64,000 nucleotides of DNA from CAZOOK01 sp964581385. Its GTDB lineage: Bacteria; Pseudomonadota; Gammaproteobacteria; Nevskiales; Nevskiaceae. Made by a program: the position numbers and the translations under genes. This document shows positions 55,593 through 64,000 of this stretch, one piece after another (within the stretch, counting starts at the first letter, position 1; each line of letters starts with the position of its first letter). The notes under the pieces are model-generated. The model saw only the letters and a list, made by a program, of their open reading frames with translations, was not told the DNA's origin and did no database searches. Where the stretch lies: NCBI GenBank assembly GCA_964581385.1, contig CAZOOK010000002.1:194030-258029 (forward strand), read 5' to 3'.

Positions 55593-56744
55593 ATGAAAGG
55601 ACACCGCCGGCCACCGGCGCATAGGCTCGCGTTGACGGCAGTTTTCACTGCCTGCCTCGCTGCGTGCAGCGGAAATCCGGTGACGCCACCGGTGACGCCG
55701 GCCGAGAGCTCCCCTTCCCCTCCGCCGCCGCCGCCAATCGTTGAATCACCACCGAAACCCAGCGTGCCCGAGCGTCCGCCGGCCGATGCTGCTTTTGATC
55801 TCGGTGAACGCTACCGCCTCGGCAAAGGCGTGGAACAGAATGACGATCTCGCACTCAAGTCATACCATCACGCCGCCGAACTGGGCAGCATTCGCGCCGG
55901 CTATATGATCGGCCTATTCTACAAGCAGGGCCGGTCGGTCGCGAAAGACTCCGCACAGGGTCTGCGCTGGTTCGAAAAAGCAGCGGCACAGGGCGATGAC
56001 GATGCGCAGCTGGAGGCTGGCATCGCCTATGCTGCCGGCAGCGGCACTACCATCGACTATGTGCGCGCTGCACAGTACTTCCGCCAATCGGCGGCACAGG
56101 GCAATTCCATTGCGAAGTACGATCTGGCGCTGATGTATCTTTCTGCGCAAGGCGTGGCCAAAGACCCGCAGCGTGCTGTTCTGCTGCTGCGTTCTTCCGC
56201 TGCCGACGGCTATACGCCAGCTCAACAGTACCTCGGTGCGATGTATCTGACAGGCAGTAACAATGTCCCTGTCGACGAAGCCGAAGGCGCGCGCCTCATC
56301 AAGGAAGCCGCGGACAATGGTGATCCCAAAGCGCTTGCACTGCTTGCCGAGCTATATCACACAGGGCGGGGTCTCGCCCCGGACGACCAGGCCGCTTTTG
56401 CAGCCATGGCCAAGGCCGCCGCCCACGGCGGCGCCGAGGAGCAATACGGTCTCGGCGCGTATTACATGCAAGGCATCGGCGTCCGACGTAATCCCAGCGA
56501 AGCGGTGAAGATGTTCGCCAAATCCGCTGATCAGGGATTTCCGAAGGCGCAATACATGCTCGGACTCGCCTATGCCGAGGGCAACGGCACTCCGCGTAAC
56601 AACGAACGCGCCATCAGTCTGCTCAGCAAAGCCGCAGAGCAGGGTTATGCAAAGGCGCAGATCACCCTGAACCGTATCCGCAAGCCGGCGATAACGCCCA
56701 CTTCAGCCGCACAAGCGCCGGAAGTGAGCGTCGAGCAGCACTGA
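55593..56744 (+). CDS. Sel1-repeat (TPR-like) lipoprotein
   Basis: A 383-residue protein with a lipoprotein signal (ALTAVFTACLAACSGN; lipobox LAAC, Cys25), a Pro/Ser-rich spacer (about 28-65) and about eight Sel1-like repeats (66-365) of the A-xx-GxxYxxGxGVxxDxxxAxxxxxxAAxxG type. Such repeats form a helical solenoid for protein binding. The mature protein should be anchored to a membrane in the periplasm. A similar protein often neighbours envelope genes, but no partner can be named. It converges on hemF, leaving 16 bases. Confidence 0.88.
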   Translation: MKGHRRPPAHRLALTAVFTACLAACSGNPVTPPVTPAESSPSPPPPPPIVESPPKPSVPERPPADAAFDLGERYRLGKGVEQNDDLALKSYHHAAELGSIRAGYMIGLFYKQGRSVAKDSAQGLRWFEKAAAQGDDDAQLEAGIAYAAGSGTTIDYVRAAQYFRQSAAQGNSIAKYDLALMYLSAQGVAKDPQRAVLLLRSSAADGYTPAQQYLGAMYLTGSNNVPVDEAEGARLIKEAADNGDPKALALLAELYHTGRGLAPDDQAAFAAMAKAAAHGGAEEQYGLGAYYMQGIGVRRNPSEAVKMFAKSADQGFPKAQYMLGLAYAEGNGTPRNNERAISLLSKAAEQGYAKAQITLNRIRKPAITPTSAAQAPEVSVEQH

Positions 56745-56760
56745 CTCTTCGTCGACGGAC

Positions 56761-57699
56761 CTATGAGGTCCAGTCGCGTGGCGGCAGAAACTTCTCGTAC
56801 AACTCAGCCTCACCCGAACCTGCCGACGGCTGCCAGTCGTAACGCCATGCCGCCAGCGGCGGCATCGACATCAGGATCGATTCGGTACGTCCGCCGGATT
56901 GCAGGCCGAACAGCGTGCCACGGTCCCAGACCAGATTGAACTCAACGTAACGGCCACGGCGGTACAACTGCCAGTCACGCTCGCGCTGGCCGTATGGTGT
57001 GTCCCTGCGGCGCTCGACGATTGGCACGTAAGCCGGCAGATAGTGATCGCCGACGCTGCGCATCAGCTCGAACGCATGCGCGAAACCACCTTCGCTCCAA
57101 TCGTCGAAGAATAGACCGCCGATGCCGCGCGGCTCATTGCGATGCTTGAGGAAGAAGTATTCATCGCACCATTTCTTCAGGCGCGGATAGATGCCGGCAC
57201 CAAACGGCGCGCAAGCCATTTGTGCCTGCGCGTGCCAGTGGCTGCAGTCGTCCTCGAAACCGTAGTAAGGCGTCAAATCGAAACCACCGCCGAACCAGCA
57301 AACCGGTGGTGCATCCGCGCGCTCGGCGATGAAGAAGCGCACGTTGGCGTGCGAAGTCGGAACGTAAGGATTACGTGGATGAATCACCAGTGACACGCCC
57401 ATCGCACGAAAGCCGCATCCGGCCAATTCCGGCCGGTGAGCGCTCGCCGACGGTGGCAGGCGGTTGCCGCGCACGTCCGAAAACGCAACACCGGCGCGCT
57501 CGAACACAGCGCCGTCGGCGAGCACGCGCGTTTCGCCGCCACCACCCGCGAGTCCGCCCGACGACGAGCCGTCGGATCGCGTCCAGGCATCGCGCAGGAA
57601 ACGCTCCTTGCCGTCGAGTCGTTCGAGTTCGGCGCAGATGCGGTCCTGTAGGCCGCACAGGTAATCGTGAACAGCTGCGATGTCAGGAGACTCGGTCAT
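56761..57699 (-). CDS. hemF: Oxygen-dependent coproporphyrinogen III oxidase HemF
   Basis: A 312-residue enzyme converting coproporphyrinogen III to protoporphyrinogen IX with O2 in heme synthesis. Signature sequences are SLVIHPRNPYVPTSHANVRFF, CWFGGGFDLTPYYGFEDDC and GGLFFDDW, and RRGRYVEFNLVWDRGT. The ATG at 57699 (MTESPDIAAVHDYL) aligns best with known N-termini; an ATG at 57741, immediately after the tsaC stop, is an alternative adding 14 residues. Its presence indicates the organism can live with oxygen. Confidence 0.97.
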   Translation of the reverse strand: MTESPDIAAVHDYLCGLQDRICAELERLDGKERFLRDAWTRSDGSSSGGLAGGGGETRVLADGAVFERAGVAFSDVRGNRLPPSASAHRPELAGCGFRAMGVSLVIHPRNPYVPTSHANVRFFIAERADAPPVCWFGGGFDLTPYYGFEDDCSHWHAQAQMACAPFGAGIYPRLKKWCDEYFFLKHRNEPRGIGGLFFDDWSEGGFAHAFELMRSVGDHYLPAYVPIVERRRDTPYGQRERDWQLYRRGRYVEFNLVWDRGTLFGLQSGGRTESILMSMPPLAAWRYDWQPSAGSGEAELYEKFLPPRDWTS

Positions 57700-57741
57700 T
57701 GCAAGTGCGAAAAGAAAATCTGAACTTGAGTTTAGAGCCAT

Positions 57742-58299
57742 TCAGCGGCGCAGGATCATCCCACTGGCGACGTGACGGATAGTGGTCGGCTTGTCGAGAC
57801 CGCCGAGTGCGCCAGGGACCAGGGCATCGATACGGTTCTTGAACTGCAAACGCAGCTGCGTGGCGCTCAGCGCCGGTTCGCGGCCGCTGCGATTGGCACT
57901 GGTGGAAACGATCGCTCCACCGTAAGCCGCGCATAGTTCTGCTGCGATTGGATGCGCGGTGACGCGGATCGCGATGGTGTCGTGATCGCCAGTGATCCAC
58001 AGCGGCGCGTAATCCGACGCCGGAAATACCCACGTGCTTGGTCCTGGCCACGTCGCCAGCGCGCGCTTTATGGCATTACGGGACGGCAGGATGACATAAG
58101 GCTCCAGCTGCGAAAAATCGGAGCCGATGACGATCAGTCCCTTGCGCCAGTCACGCCGCTTGAGTGCGAGGACACGCTCGACCGCCCGCATGTTCTGTGG
58201 GTTGCAGCCTAGCCCCCAGACTGCTTCGGTGGGATAGGCAATGACGCCGCCGAGTCGGAGCGCCGCGAGAGCGGGGCGGAGATGCCAGCTGTGAATCAT
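57742..58299 (-). CDS. tsaC: Threonylcarbamoyl-AMP synthase TsaC
   Basis: A 185-residue YrdC/Sua5-domain enzyme that makes threonylcarbamoyl-AMP for the t6A37 modification of ANN-decoding tRNAs. It has GGVIAYPTEAVWGLGCNP, VLALKRRDWRKGLIVIGSD (KRR in the ATP site) and GAIVSTSANRSG. The length matches E. coli TsaC. It abuts hemF with no gap. The 160 bases up to topA contain no gene. Confidence 0.94.
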   Translation of the reverse strand: MIHSWHLRPALAALRLGGVIAYPTEAVWGLGCNPQNMRAVERVLALKRRDWRKGLIVIGSDFSQLEPYVILPSRNAIKRALATWPGPSTWVFPASDYAPLWITGDHDTIAIRVTAHPIAAELCAAYGGAIVSTSANRSGREPALSATQLRLQFKNRIDALVPGALGGLDKPTTIRHVASGMILRR

Positions 58300-58459
58300 G
58301 ACGTGATTCGGCCGCTCATGCGGAAGCCGTAAGCTCTGCGAATGTGGCGAGCGAATCGCATCGTTTTCGCCTTCAAGCGCAGGCGTAGCGCGGTATGAAA
58401 AACCAACGCAAGTGCAACTCGGCAGCCGCCGCGGCGATACTCATCGTTTTTTGTGAAAT

Positions 58460-60901
58460 CTAACCGGATTTCGACGCTTTTTTGCTGGCCACTTTCTTCC
58501 CGCCTTTCTTCGCTGCGGTTTTAGCAGTTGCCTTAGCTTTGGTAGCTTTGGGAGCAGTCTTCGCCTCAGCCCCAGCCGCCGCGTCGCTCTTACCCGCCTT
58601 CTTTTTAGCGGGTTTCTCAGCCGCAGCGGCTTCCGCGAGATACGCCTCGCATTCGAAAACCGATAGCTTCGCCGGATCCTTGGTCTTCGGGATACGCGCC
58701 TTGCGCGTGCCGTCGCTAATATACGGTCCGAAACGACCTTTAATGACGCGGATGCCGGTGCCTTCGAAGTTCTGGATCGTCGCCGCTTCCAGCGCAGCCT
58801 TCTTCGCTTCAATGAGTTCGATAACGCGCGGCAATTCGACCGTGTAAGGATCGTCCTCCTTCTTCAGCGACACGAACAGCTTGCCGTAGCGCGCGTAGGG
58901 CCCGAAACGGCCGATGTTGACATCGACCTCTTCGCCCGTCGGCAGTGCACCGAGCTTGCGCGGGAGCTTGAACAGATCGAGCGCTTCCGCAAGCGTGATC
59001 GTATCGATGCGCTGATTGGCCTTGATTGATGCGAAGCGCGGCTTGTCGACATCGTCCTTGGTGCCGATTTGCACGAACGGACCGAAGCGGCCAAGCCGCG
59101 CGCTGATCGGCTTCCCGCTGACCGGATCGGAACCAATCACGCGCGCCTCGGAAACGTCCTTGCGGGACAGCTCCATCTTTTCATCGATGGTTGGCTTGAA
59201 ATCCTTCCAGAACCGCGCGAGCAGCGGCACCCACTCTTTCTCACCGCGCGAGATCTCATCCAATTCGTCCTCGAGCTTCGCGGTGAACTCGAAATCGACG
59301 TAGCGTGTGAAGTGATCAGTCAGAAATTTGTTGACGATCATGCCGACGTCGGTCGGCACGAACGCCTTGCCTTCGAGCCGCGTGTAGTCGCGTGCCTGCA
59401 ACGTCGAGATGATTGACGCGTACGTCGACGGACGGCCGATGTCGTATTCCTCGAGCGTCTTGACCAGACTGGCTTCCGTGTAGCGCGGCGGCGGTTCAGT
59501 GAAATGCTGTTCAGGCAATACGTCAAGCAGCTGGACACGCTCGCCGACTTCCAGCGGTGGCAGGCGTTTTTCGTCATCCTCGTCGTCGGGCTGATCCTTG
59601 CCCTGCGTGTAAACAGCGATGAAGCCCGGCTCGATCAGCACCGAGCCATTGGCCTTGAACGCGTGCGCCTCATCAGCGGCAGTGCGCAGCTCGACAGCGA
59701 CGGTGTCGAAAACGGCCGGCTGCATCTGGCAAGCGACCGTGCGTTTCCAGATCAAGTCATAGAGCTTCGCCTGATCCGATGTCAGGTATTTCGCAACCTG
59801 TTCCGGCGCGCGCGCGGCGGACGTCGGGCGGATCGCCTCGTGCGCTTCCTGCGCGTTCTTCGATTTCGCCTTGTAGTAGCGCGGCTCGTCAGGCACCGCC
59901 GCGGCGCCATAGCGGCTGGCGATGACCTGCCGGATTTCGGCGAGCGCGTCTTGCGCCAGCGACACCGAATCCGTACGCATATAACTGATCAGACCGACCG
60001 CTTGCCCTTCGATCTCGACGCCTTCATAGAGATCCTGTGCAGCGCGCATCGTGCGCTTGGTGGTGAAGCCGAGCTTGCGGTTGGCGTCCTGCTGCAAGGT
60101 CGAAGTTGTGAATGGCGGCGCCGGGTTGCGCTTGCGCTGCTTTTTGTCGACTGCAGCGACACGCAACTCGCCGCGCGCCGCTGCCAGCAGTTTCGCCTTT
60201 GCAGATTCAGCGCTGCTGCCGGTCGTGATCGTGAACTGCTCAACCTTCTTGCCATCTAGCTCGATCAGCCTTGCGCCGAAGGTCTGCGGCGATTTTTCTG
60301 CGCGCGCCTCGATACTCCAATATTCCTGAGGCTTGAACGCGCGAATTTCGAGCTCGCGCTCGCAGATCAGCCGCAACGCGGGCGATTGCACGCGGCCGGC
60401 GCTGAGGCCGGGCTGCACTTTGCGCCACAGCAGCGGTGACAGGTTGAAGCCGACCAGATAATCGAGCGCGCGACGCGCCTGTTGCGCATTGACGAGGCTG
60501 GCCGACACATCGCGCGGATTCTGGATTGCCTTGGCAATCTCGCGCGGGGTGATTTCGTAGAACACGACTCGTTTGACGGGTATGTTCTTCAGCAACCCCT
60601 TTTCCCTGAGCACTTCGGATAAATGCCAGGCAATGGCCTCGCCTTCGCGATCAGGGTCGGTCGCGAGAATCAGTTGGTCAGCGTCCTTCATCTCCTTGAT
60701 GATGGCTTTGACGTGCTTCTCGTTTTTTTCGATGAGCTGATATTTCATCAAGAAACCGCGCGCCGGATCGACGGCGCCATCCTTCGGCACCAGATCGCGC
60801 ACATGGCCATACGAGGCCATGACCTCGTAGTCCTTGCCCAGATATTTCTTGATCGTCTTCGCCTTGGCCGGCGACTCGACGATGACCAGGTTCTTGCTCA
60901 T
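58460..60901 (-). CDS. topA: DNA topoisomerase I with lysine-rich tail
   Basis: An 813-residue type IA topoisomerase that relaxes negative supercoils. TOPRIM: LVIVESPAKAKTIKKYLG and TDPDREGEA (81-86 region). RVQSPALRLI (170-179) and the catalytic Tyr307 in GLISYMRTDSVSL are intact. The C-terminal part has topoisomerase C-terminal repeats (RFGPYARYGKLFVSLKKEDD, GRFGPYISDG) and ends in a tail of about 60 residues rich in Lys and Ala. The four-Cys zinc fingers of E. coli TopA are absent, as in several other lineages that use this repeat-plus-tail design. Confidence 0.97.
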   Translation of the reverse strand: MSKNLVIVESPAKAKTIKKYLGKDYEVMASYGHVRDLVPKDGAVDPARGFLMKYQLIEKNEKHVKAIIKEMKDADQLILATDPDREGEAIAWHLSEVLREKGLLKNIPVKRVVFYEITPREIAKAIQNPRDVSASLVNAQQARRALDYLVGFNLSPLLWRKVQPGLSAGRVQSPALRLICERELEIRAFKPQEYWSIEARAEKSPQTFGARLIELDGKKVEQFTITTGSSAESAKAKLLAAARGELRVAAVDKKQRKRNPAPPFTTSTLQQDANRKLGFTTKRTMRAAQDLYEGVEIEGQAVGLISYMRTDSVSLAQDALAEIRQVIASRYGAAAVPDEPRYYKAKSKNAQEAHEAIRPTSAARAPEQVAKYLTSDQAKLYDLIWKRTVACQMQPAVFDTVAVELRTAADEAHAFKANGSVLIEPGFIAVYTQGKDQPDDEDDEKRLPPLEVGERVQLLDVLPEQHFTEPPPRYTEASLVKTLEEYDIGRPSTYASIISTLQARDYTRLEGKAFVPTDVGMIVNKFLTDHFTRYVDFEFTAKLEDELDEISRGEKEWVPLLARFWKDFKPTIDEKMELSRKDVSEARVIGSDPVSGKPISARLGRFGPFVQIGTKDDVDKPRFASIKANQRIDTITLAEALDLFKLPRKLGALPTGEEVDVNIGRFGPYARYGKLFVSLKKEDDPYTVELPRVIELIEAKKAALEAATIQNFEGTGIRVIKGRFGPYISDGTRKARIPKTKDPAKLSVFECEAYLAEAAAAEKPAKKKAGKSDAAAGAEAKTAPKATKAKATAKTAAKKGGKKVASKKASKSG

Positions 60902-61085
60902 CTCGACTTTATTTGGCAGTCACGGCCGTTGCGTATGGGGGCCAAGCTTATACGCGGGAAATCGGCGGGATGTCCAGTTTCTGGATGGCGAGCTGGTGAC
61001 AAATGACCATCGGTCCCGTGAGCCGCGCGGACTCGCAACGCTAGGTCCGCACTACGTGGGACCCCTCCACACTGCTCGCTGCTGG

Positions 61086-61215
61086 TCCACTGAACCGGTG
61101 ACTTTGCCTCGCGAGGAGCAAAGCGCAGCAATAGTTGTGCTATTGCGAGCATTTGCGACGAAGCAGCGCGCCCAAGTGGCGCGTTCAGCCGGGGCGAAGT
61201 CGCTAGTTCAGTGGA
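61086..61215. repeat. Hairpin-rich inverted repeat between topA and smg
   Basis: This fills much of the 314-base topA-smg gap. Arms at 61086-61104 and 61197-61215 pair in 16 of 19 positions, the right arm touching the smg stop codon. Inside are two perfect hairpins: GCAATAG/CTATTGC (61128-61146) and CGCGCC/GGCGCG (61167-61183). The left arm shares TGACTTTG with the end of the pilC-pilD element, so it may be a decayed relative. The rest of the gap (60902-61085) holds no gene. Confidence 0.55.
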
Positions 61216-61683
61216 TTAGTGCAGAAAATCGCCGTGATAGTAGACGAGATCCTCAAGGTGAACGGCCGCTTCCTCGCCACCTGGCTGGTTGATGAGGACC
61301 AGCAGACAAACCCATTTCACGCGCTCGAGATCGACTTCATCGCGAATCGCCATCAAGCGCTCGATGACAACCTCGCGGCCGGCGCCGTCAAGAATGCCAA
61401 GCTGCTCTAGATAAAGGAGGAAACCGCGACACTCCGAAGACAGGTGCTCCATTTCCTCGTGCGCGTAAATGCGCAACACCCCCGGCTGCTCAGCGATGCG
61501 CGGGCGATCACGGTCGGAGGCAAGGCCATCCAGCCAGGAGAATGCGTGGTTCACTTCTTCTTCGGGGAAGCCGGCGGCGGCCAGTTCGACGCGGAGGGTT
61601 TCCTGATTGTCGGCGTCGGAATACTCACCGTCGTGGTAGTTTTCAAACAGATACATCAGCACGTCCAGGAGCGTTTCTTTCAT
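61216..61683 (-). CDS. smg: Smg family protein (DUF494)
   Basis: A 155-residue acidic protein of the Smg/DUF494 family. It begins ETLLDVLMYLFENYHDGEY and contains ELAAAGFPEEEVNHAFSWLDGL, RIYAHEEMEHLSSECRGFLLYLEQLGIL and KWVCLLVLINQPG, all family signatures. Its biochemical function is not known. The position between dprA and topA is conserved in gamma- and betaproteobacteria. Confidence 0.94.
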   Translation of the reverse strand: MKETLLDVLMYLFENYHDGEYSDADNQETLRVELAAAGFPEEEVNHAFSWLDGLASDRDRPRIAEQPGVLRIYAHEEMEHLSSECRGFLLYLEQLGILDGAGREVVIERLMAIRDEVDLERVKWVCLLVLINQPGGEEAAVHLEDLVYYHGDFLH

Positions 61684-61817
61684 TTCCGTCCCTGCTCGCG
61701 CTGAGTCAGCGCAAAGTTCAAAAGTAGTCTAGTGGACCGCGAAAAAAAAAACAGTAGGGACTAACCCCAGGAGCTAAACCAGCGCATGGGTTTTCGATTC
61801 ATTTCTCGTCATTTGTA

Positions 61818-61846
61818 ATTATATTCACACTAAAATAATTCAATTT
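61818..61846 (-). promoter_or_regulatory. Candidate promoter of smg
   Basis: A perfect TATAAT lies on the - strand at 61823-61818 in the AT-rich stretch between dprA and smg, with TTGAAT upstream at only a 14-base spacing. It is 135 bases from the smg start, which fits a promoter with a leader, but the -35 match is imperfect. Confidence 0.35.
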
Positions 61847-61868
61847 CGGCCATCATCGACATTGAGCT

Positions 61869-62975
61869 TCATTTTCGAACGCGACGCATGAAACTGTCGC
61901 CGGCAACCGGAGCAATCTCGCCGGCCAGCTCCAGTTCCAGCAATATTGCGTTCAAAGTCGCCGTATCTAGACCGGTGCGGGTGATCAGCGCATCGAACGG
62001 CACCGGATCGCCGCCCAGCGCTTTTAACAGGAGGCTGCGTGCGTCGCTGGCGGCCTCGGAGGAATCAATCGAGACCTCGGAAACCTCGACTGGCGCGCGT
62101 GCCAATTGCGGGGCGATTTCTTCAAGAATATCGTCCACGGTCTCCACCAGACGCGCGCCATCACGGATCAGTTGATGGCAGCCCCGCGCCATTGGATTGT
62201 GGATGGACCCAGGTATCGCAAACACTTCCCGGCCCTGCTCAGCAGCCAGGCGCGCAGTGATCAGGGAGCCCGACTCGCGCGCCGCTTCGACGATCAACAC
62301 CCCCAGCGCCAGACCGCTGATGACACGATTGCGGCGCGGGAAGTTCTCTGCCTTTGGCGGCGTTCCCGGCGGGAATTCGGAAATGAGCAATCCGCCCGCG
62401 GCGATGCGGTGGGCAAGTTCACGATGCTGTGAGGGATAGACACGATCCAGTCCATTGCCGCATACCGCGATCGTGAGCCCGTTGGCGTCCAGCGCGCCAC
62501 GATGCGCCGCGCCGTCAACGCCCAGCGCCAAGCCGCTGGTAATCACCAAACCGCGGCCGGCAAGCTCGGCGGCAAAGGCTTTGGCGTTGTCGCTCCCTTG
62601 CGGTGTGACATTGCGTGAACCGACGATGGCGATCTGCGGCAGCTTCAGCAGCGCGGGATCGCCGACGCAGAACAGCGCGAGCGGCGCCTGCGCGATTTCA
62701 CCCAAGCGAGGCGGAAAACGGGGATCGCCGCGATGAATGAAGCTGCGGCCGGATTGTTCGAGCCATGCCAAATCCGCGTCGGCACCCTGCCAGTCAGGCG
62801 CGGATAGCGCTTCGCGGAGGGCGGCGGGCACATCGTCGGCCCGCAGCGCACGCGCACCAGCACTCAGAATCGCAGCCGGCTCGCCGTAGCGCTCAAGCAG
62901 TCGCGCACCAGTGACCGGTCCGATTCCGGGAACGCGCAGAAATGCCAGCCACGCGCGCAGCGCCGTGGCATCCAT
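61869..62975 (-). CDS. dprA: DNA-processing protein DprA
   Basis: A 368-residue protein that protects incoming single-stranded DNA and loads RecA during natural transformation. It has an N-terminal helix-hairpin-helix/SAM-like region (FLRVPGIGPVTGARLLERYG), an extended Rossmann core (IAIVGSRNVTPQGSDNAKAFA, GLVITSGLALGVDGAAHRGAL, FPRRNRVISGLALGVLIVEAA) and a C-terminal winged-helix (about 305-365). Together with the type IV pilus genes it suggests competence is possible, though dprA is widespread. Confidence 0.96.
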   Translation of the reverse strand: MDATALRAWLAFLRVPGIGPVTGARLLERYGEPAAILSAGARALRADDVPAALREALSAPDWQGADADLAWLEQSGRSFIHRGDPRFPPRLGEIAQAPLALFCVGDPALLKLPQIAIVGSRNVTPQGSDNAKAFAAELAGRGLVITSGLALGVDGAAHRGALDANGLTIAVCGNGLDRVYPSQHRELAHRIAAGGLLISEFPPGTPPKAENFPRRNRVISGLALGVLIVEAARESGSLITARLAAEQGREVFAIPGSIHNPMARGCHQLIRDGARLVETVDDILEEIAPQLARAPVEVSEVSIDSSEAASDARSLLLKALGGDPVPFDALITRTGLDTATLNAILLELELAGEIAPVAGDSFMRRVRK

Positions 62976-62992
62976 GCCGGATATTCCGCCTA

Positions 62993-64000
62993 TCAGTAGT
63001 GTCTTGAACCCGGCGGCGCGATTTTGTCCAGCTTGTGCGCCGGCCGGTCGGCCCGCAGCACGATGGCGTAACTGAGGCGTGGTGTGGTCTTGAACACCAT
63101 CAGCAATCCTGCCGGCTGATCCGGTATCTGCACGGTGCCCGAAGCATACGGATCCTTCACCGCATGGCCAACCTGCATGATCGAGAAAACGGTTCCCGTA
63201 TCGATCCCGTCCTTGGTGCCGCGATTGAGCGCGACAACCTGGTAGATCGGAATCTGCGAAACACCGTCGAACACGGAGATGATGCGGCCACCGATATTGT
63301 TTTTCGCGGCATGCGGATAGAAGTAGGCGTTGAAATCCTCCTTCTCGATCGGCAACAAGCGGTTACCGACGCGCGCTTCGCGCGTCGTGTCGTTTAACAC
63401 CAGCGTGGCGGGCTGTCCCGCAATCTTGACCTCGGCATTGCCGATGGGAATCGCTTCGTAGCCCAGCAACTCCCCGGTATCGGGATCGATGTAAGGCTCA
63501 CCTGGCTCGACCACCGCCCAGTTTTGAGCACCGCCCGCAGGTACGTTCTTCGCGAAGAAGCCATCGTTGCTGCCAGCCGCGACGTGCTCGTCGGTGAACT
63601 CGACGACATATGGTGCGCGCTGCATTTCTTCCGCAGTAATGAGACGTGGACCGCGCAGGAATTCACGGATCGCATCGATCGGGATCGCGGGAATCTCCTG
63701 ATCCAGCGGTTCCTCGCGGACACGGGGGCGCAATCGCGCCTCCGAACCCATACCGACCGTGACATCGGAAGTCAGACGCGGATGACCGTGCACCCACACC
63801 AGGCGCAGATGATCACCCGGGTAAATCAAGTGCGGGTTCTTGATCTGGCTGTTGGAATACCAGAGTTCCGGCCACTGCCAGGGATCGTCGAGGAAGTAAC
63901 CCGCGATACCCCACAGCGTGTCGCCCTTTTTGACCACATACATCAACGGCGCATCGTGGCGCAGGGAAACATCGGAGGCGGCAACAGCCTGCGCGATATC
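62993..64000 (-). CDS. LysM-domain peptidoglycan-binding protein (start beyond window)
   Basis: The frame is open from the stop at 62993 to the right edge, giving 335 residues without a certain start. An internal TTG/ATG at 63946 would begin inside the domain, so the true start lies outside. A LysM domain, VVKKGDTLWGIAGYFLDDPWQWPELWYSN, is followed by IKNPHLIYPGDHLRLV, then about 270 residues with no other domain recognised (YQVVALNRGTKDGIDTGTVF is a conserved stretch). LysM proteins of this type lie next to dprA in many gamma- and betaproteobacteria and probably act in the periplasm on peptidoglycan. Confidence 0.9.
   Translation of the reverse strand, partial: DIAQAVAASDVSLRHDAPLMYVVKKGDTLWGIAGYFLDDPWQWPELWYSNSQIKNPHLIYPGDHLRLVWVHGHPRLTSDVTVGMGSEARLRPRVREEPLDQEIPAIPIDAIREFLRGPRLITAEEMQRAPYVVEFTDEHVAAGSNDGFFAKNVPAGGAQNWAVVEPGEPYIDPDTGELLGYEAIPIGNAEVKIAGQPATLVLNDTTREARVGNRLLPIEKEDFNAYFYPHAAKNNIGGRIISVFDGVSQIPIYQVVALNRGTKDGIDTGTVFSIMQVGHAVKDPYASGTVQIPDQPAGLLMVFKTTPRLSYAIVLRADRPAHKLDKIAPPGSRHY

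Overview
The window is one continuous stretch of a GC-rich Gram-negative proteobacterial chromosome. Evidence for this is LpxC (lipid A), the meso-DAP signature DNPR in MurE, SecA with a zinc-binding tail, type IV pilus genes, HemF and OxyR. The orders pilB-pilC-pilD-coaE-zapD-yacG, ftsZ-lpxC-(DUF721)-(M23)-secA-argJ and LysM-dprA-smg-topA-tsaC-hemF, plus a Nudix-ThiE fusion, fit a gamma- or betaproteobacterium, with gamma somewhat favoured. I cannot name a genus.

Region 1 (1-10.7 kb) is a surface-glycan accessory locus. On the + strand are the tail of an unknown gene, a GT39-like membrane protein, a DegT/PLP enzyme, a FemAB-like GNAT, a Wzx-type flippase, a SAM methyltransferase, a second FemAB-like GNAT and a second, divergent DegT-family protein. 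A GT4 and a GT2 glycosyltransferase follow on the - strand. Two amine-forming and two amine-acylating candidates sit mirror-wise around the flippase, which suggests a lipid-linked glycan carrying substituted amino sugars.

Region 2 (10.8-16.7 kb, + strand) is pilB-pilC-pilD-coaE-zapD-yacG. A 369-bp element with 31-bp perfect terminal inverted repeats, a TA duplication and three internal hairpins lies exactly between pilC and pilD. It looks like a MITE and supplies the leader of pilD.

Region 3 (16.7-42.6 kb, - strand) holds the Nudix-ThiE fusion, argJ, secA, an M23 peptidase and (divergently) a DUF721/DciA-like gene. The complete dcw division and cell-wall cluster follows: mraZ-rsmH-ftsL-ftsI-murE-murF-mraY-murD-ftsW-murG-murC-murB-ddlB-ftsQ-ftsA-ftsZ-lpxC. 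It is read from the mraZ end, with three MraZ boxes upstream and almost every junction overlapping. The one long gap inside the coupled chain (murB-ddlB) contains inverted heptamer arrays. A second heptamer occurs inside murB, murC and murF.

Region 4 (42.6-64 kb) is mixed housekeeping: an NRDE protein, a FolM-like pteridine reductase, uppP, a GT-C-like membrane protein, a small secreted protein, cca, slt, an orphan sulfate adenylyltransferase (sat) and a secreted DUF3472-like protein. These are followed by a UPF0016/GDT1 cation exporter, an EI24 membrane protein, oxyR, a Sel1-repeat lipoprotein, hemF, tsaC, topA, smg, dprA and a LysM protein cut by the window end. No tRNA, rRNA, CRISPR array, complete insertion sequence or prophage was recognised.
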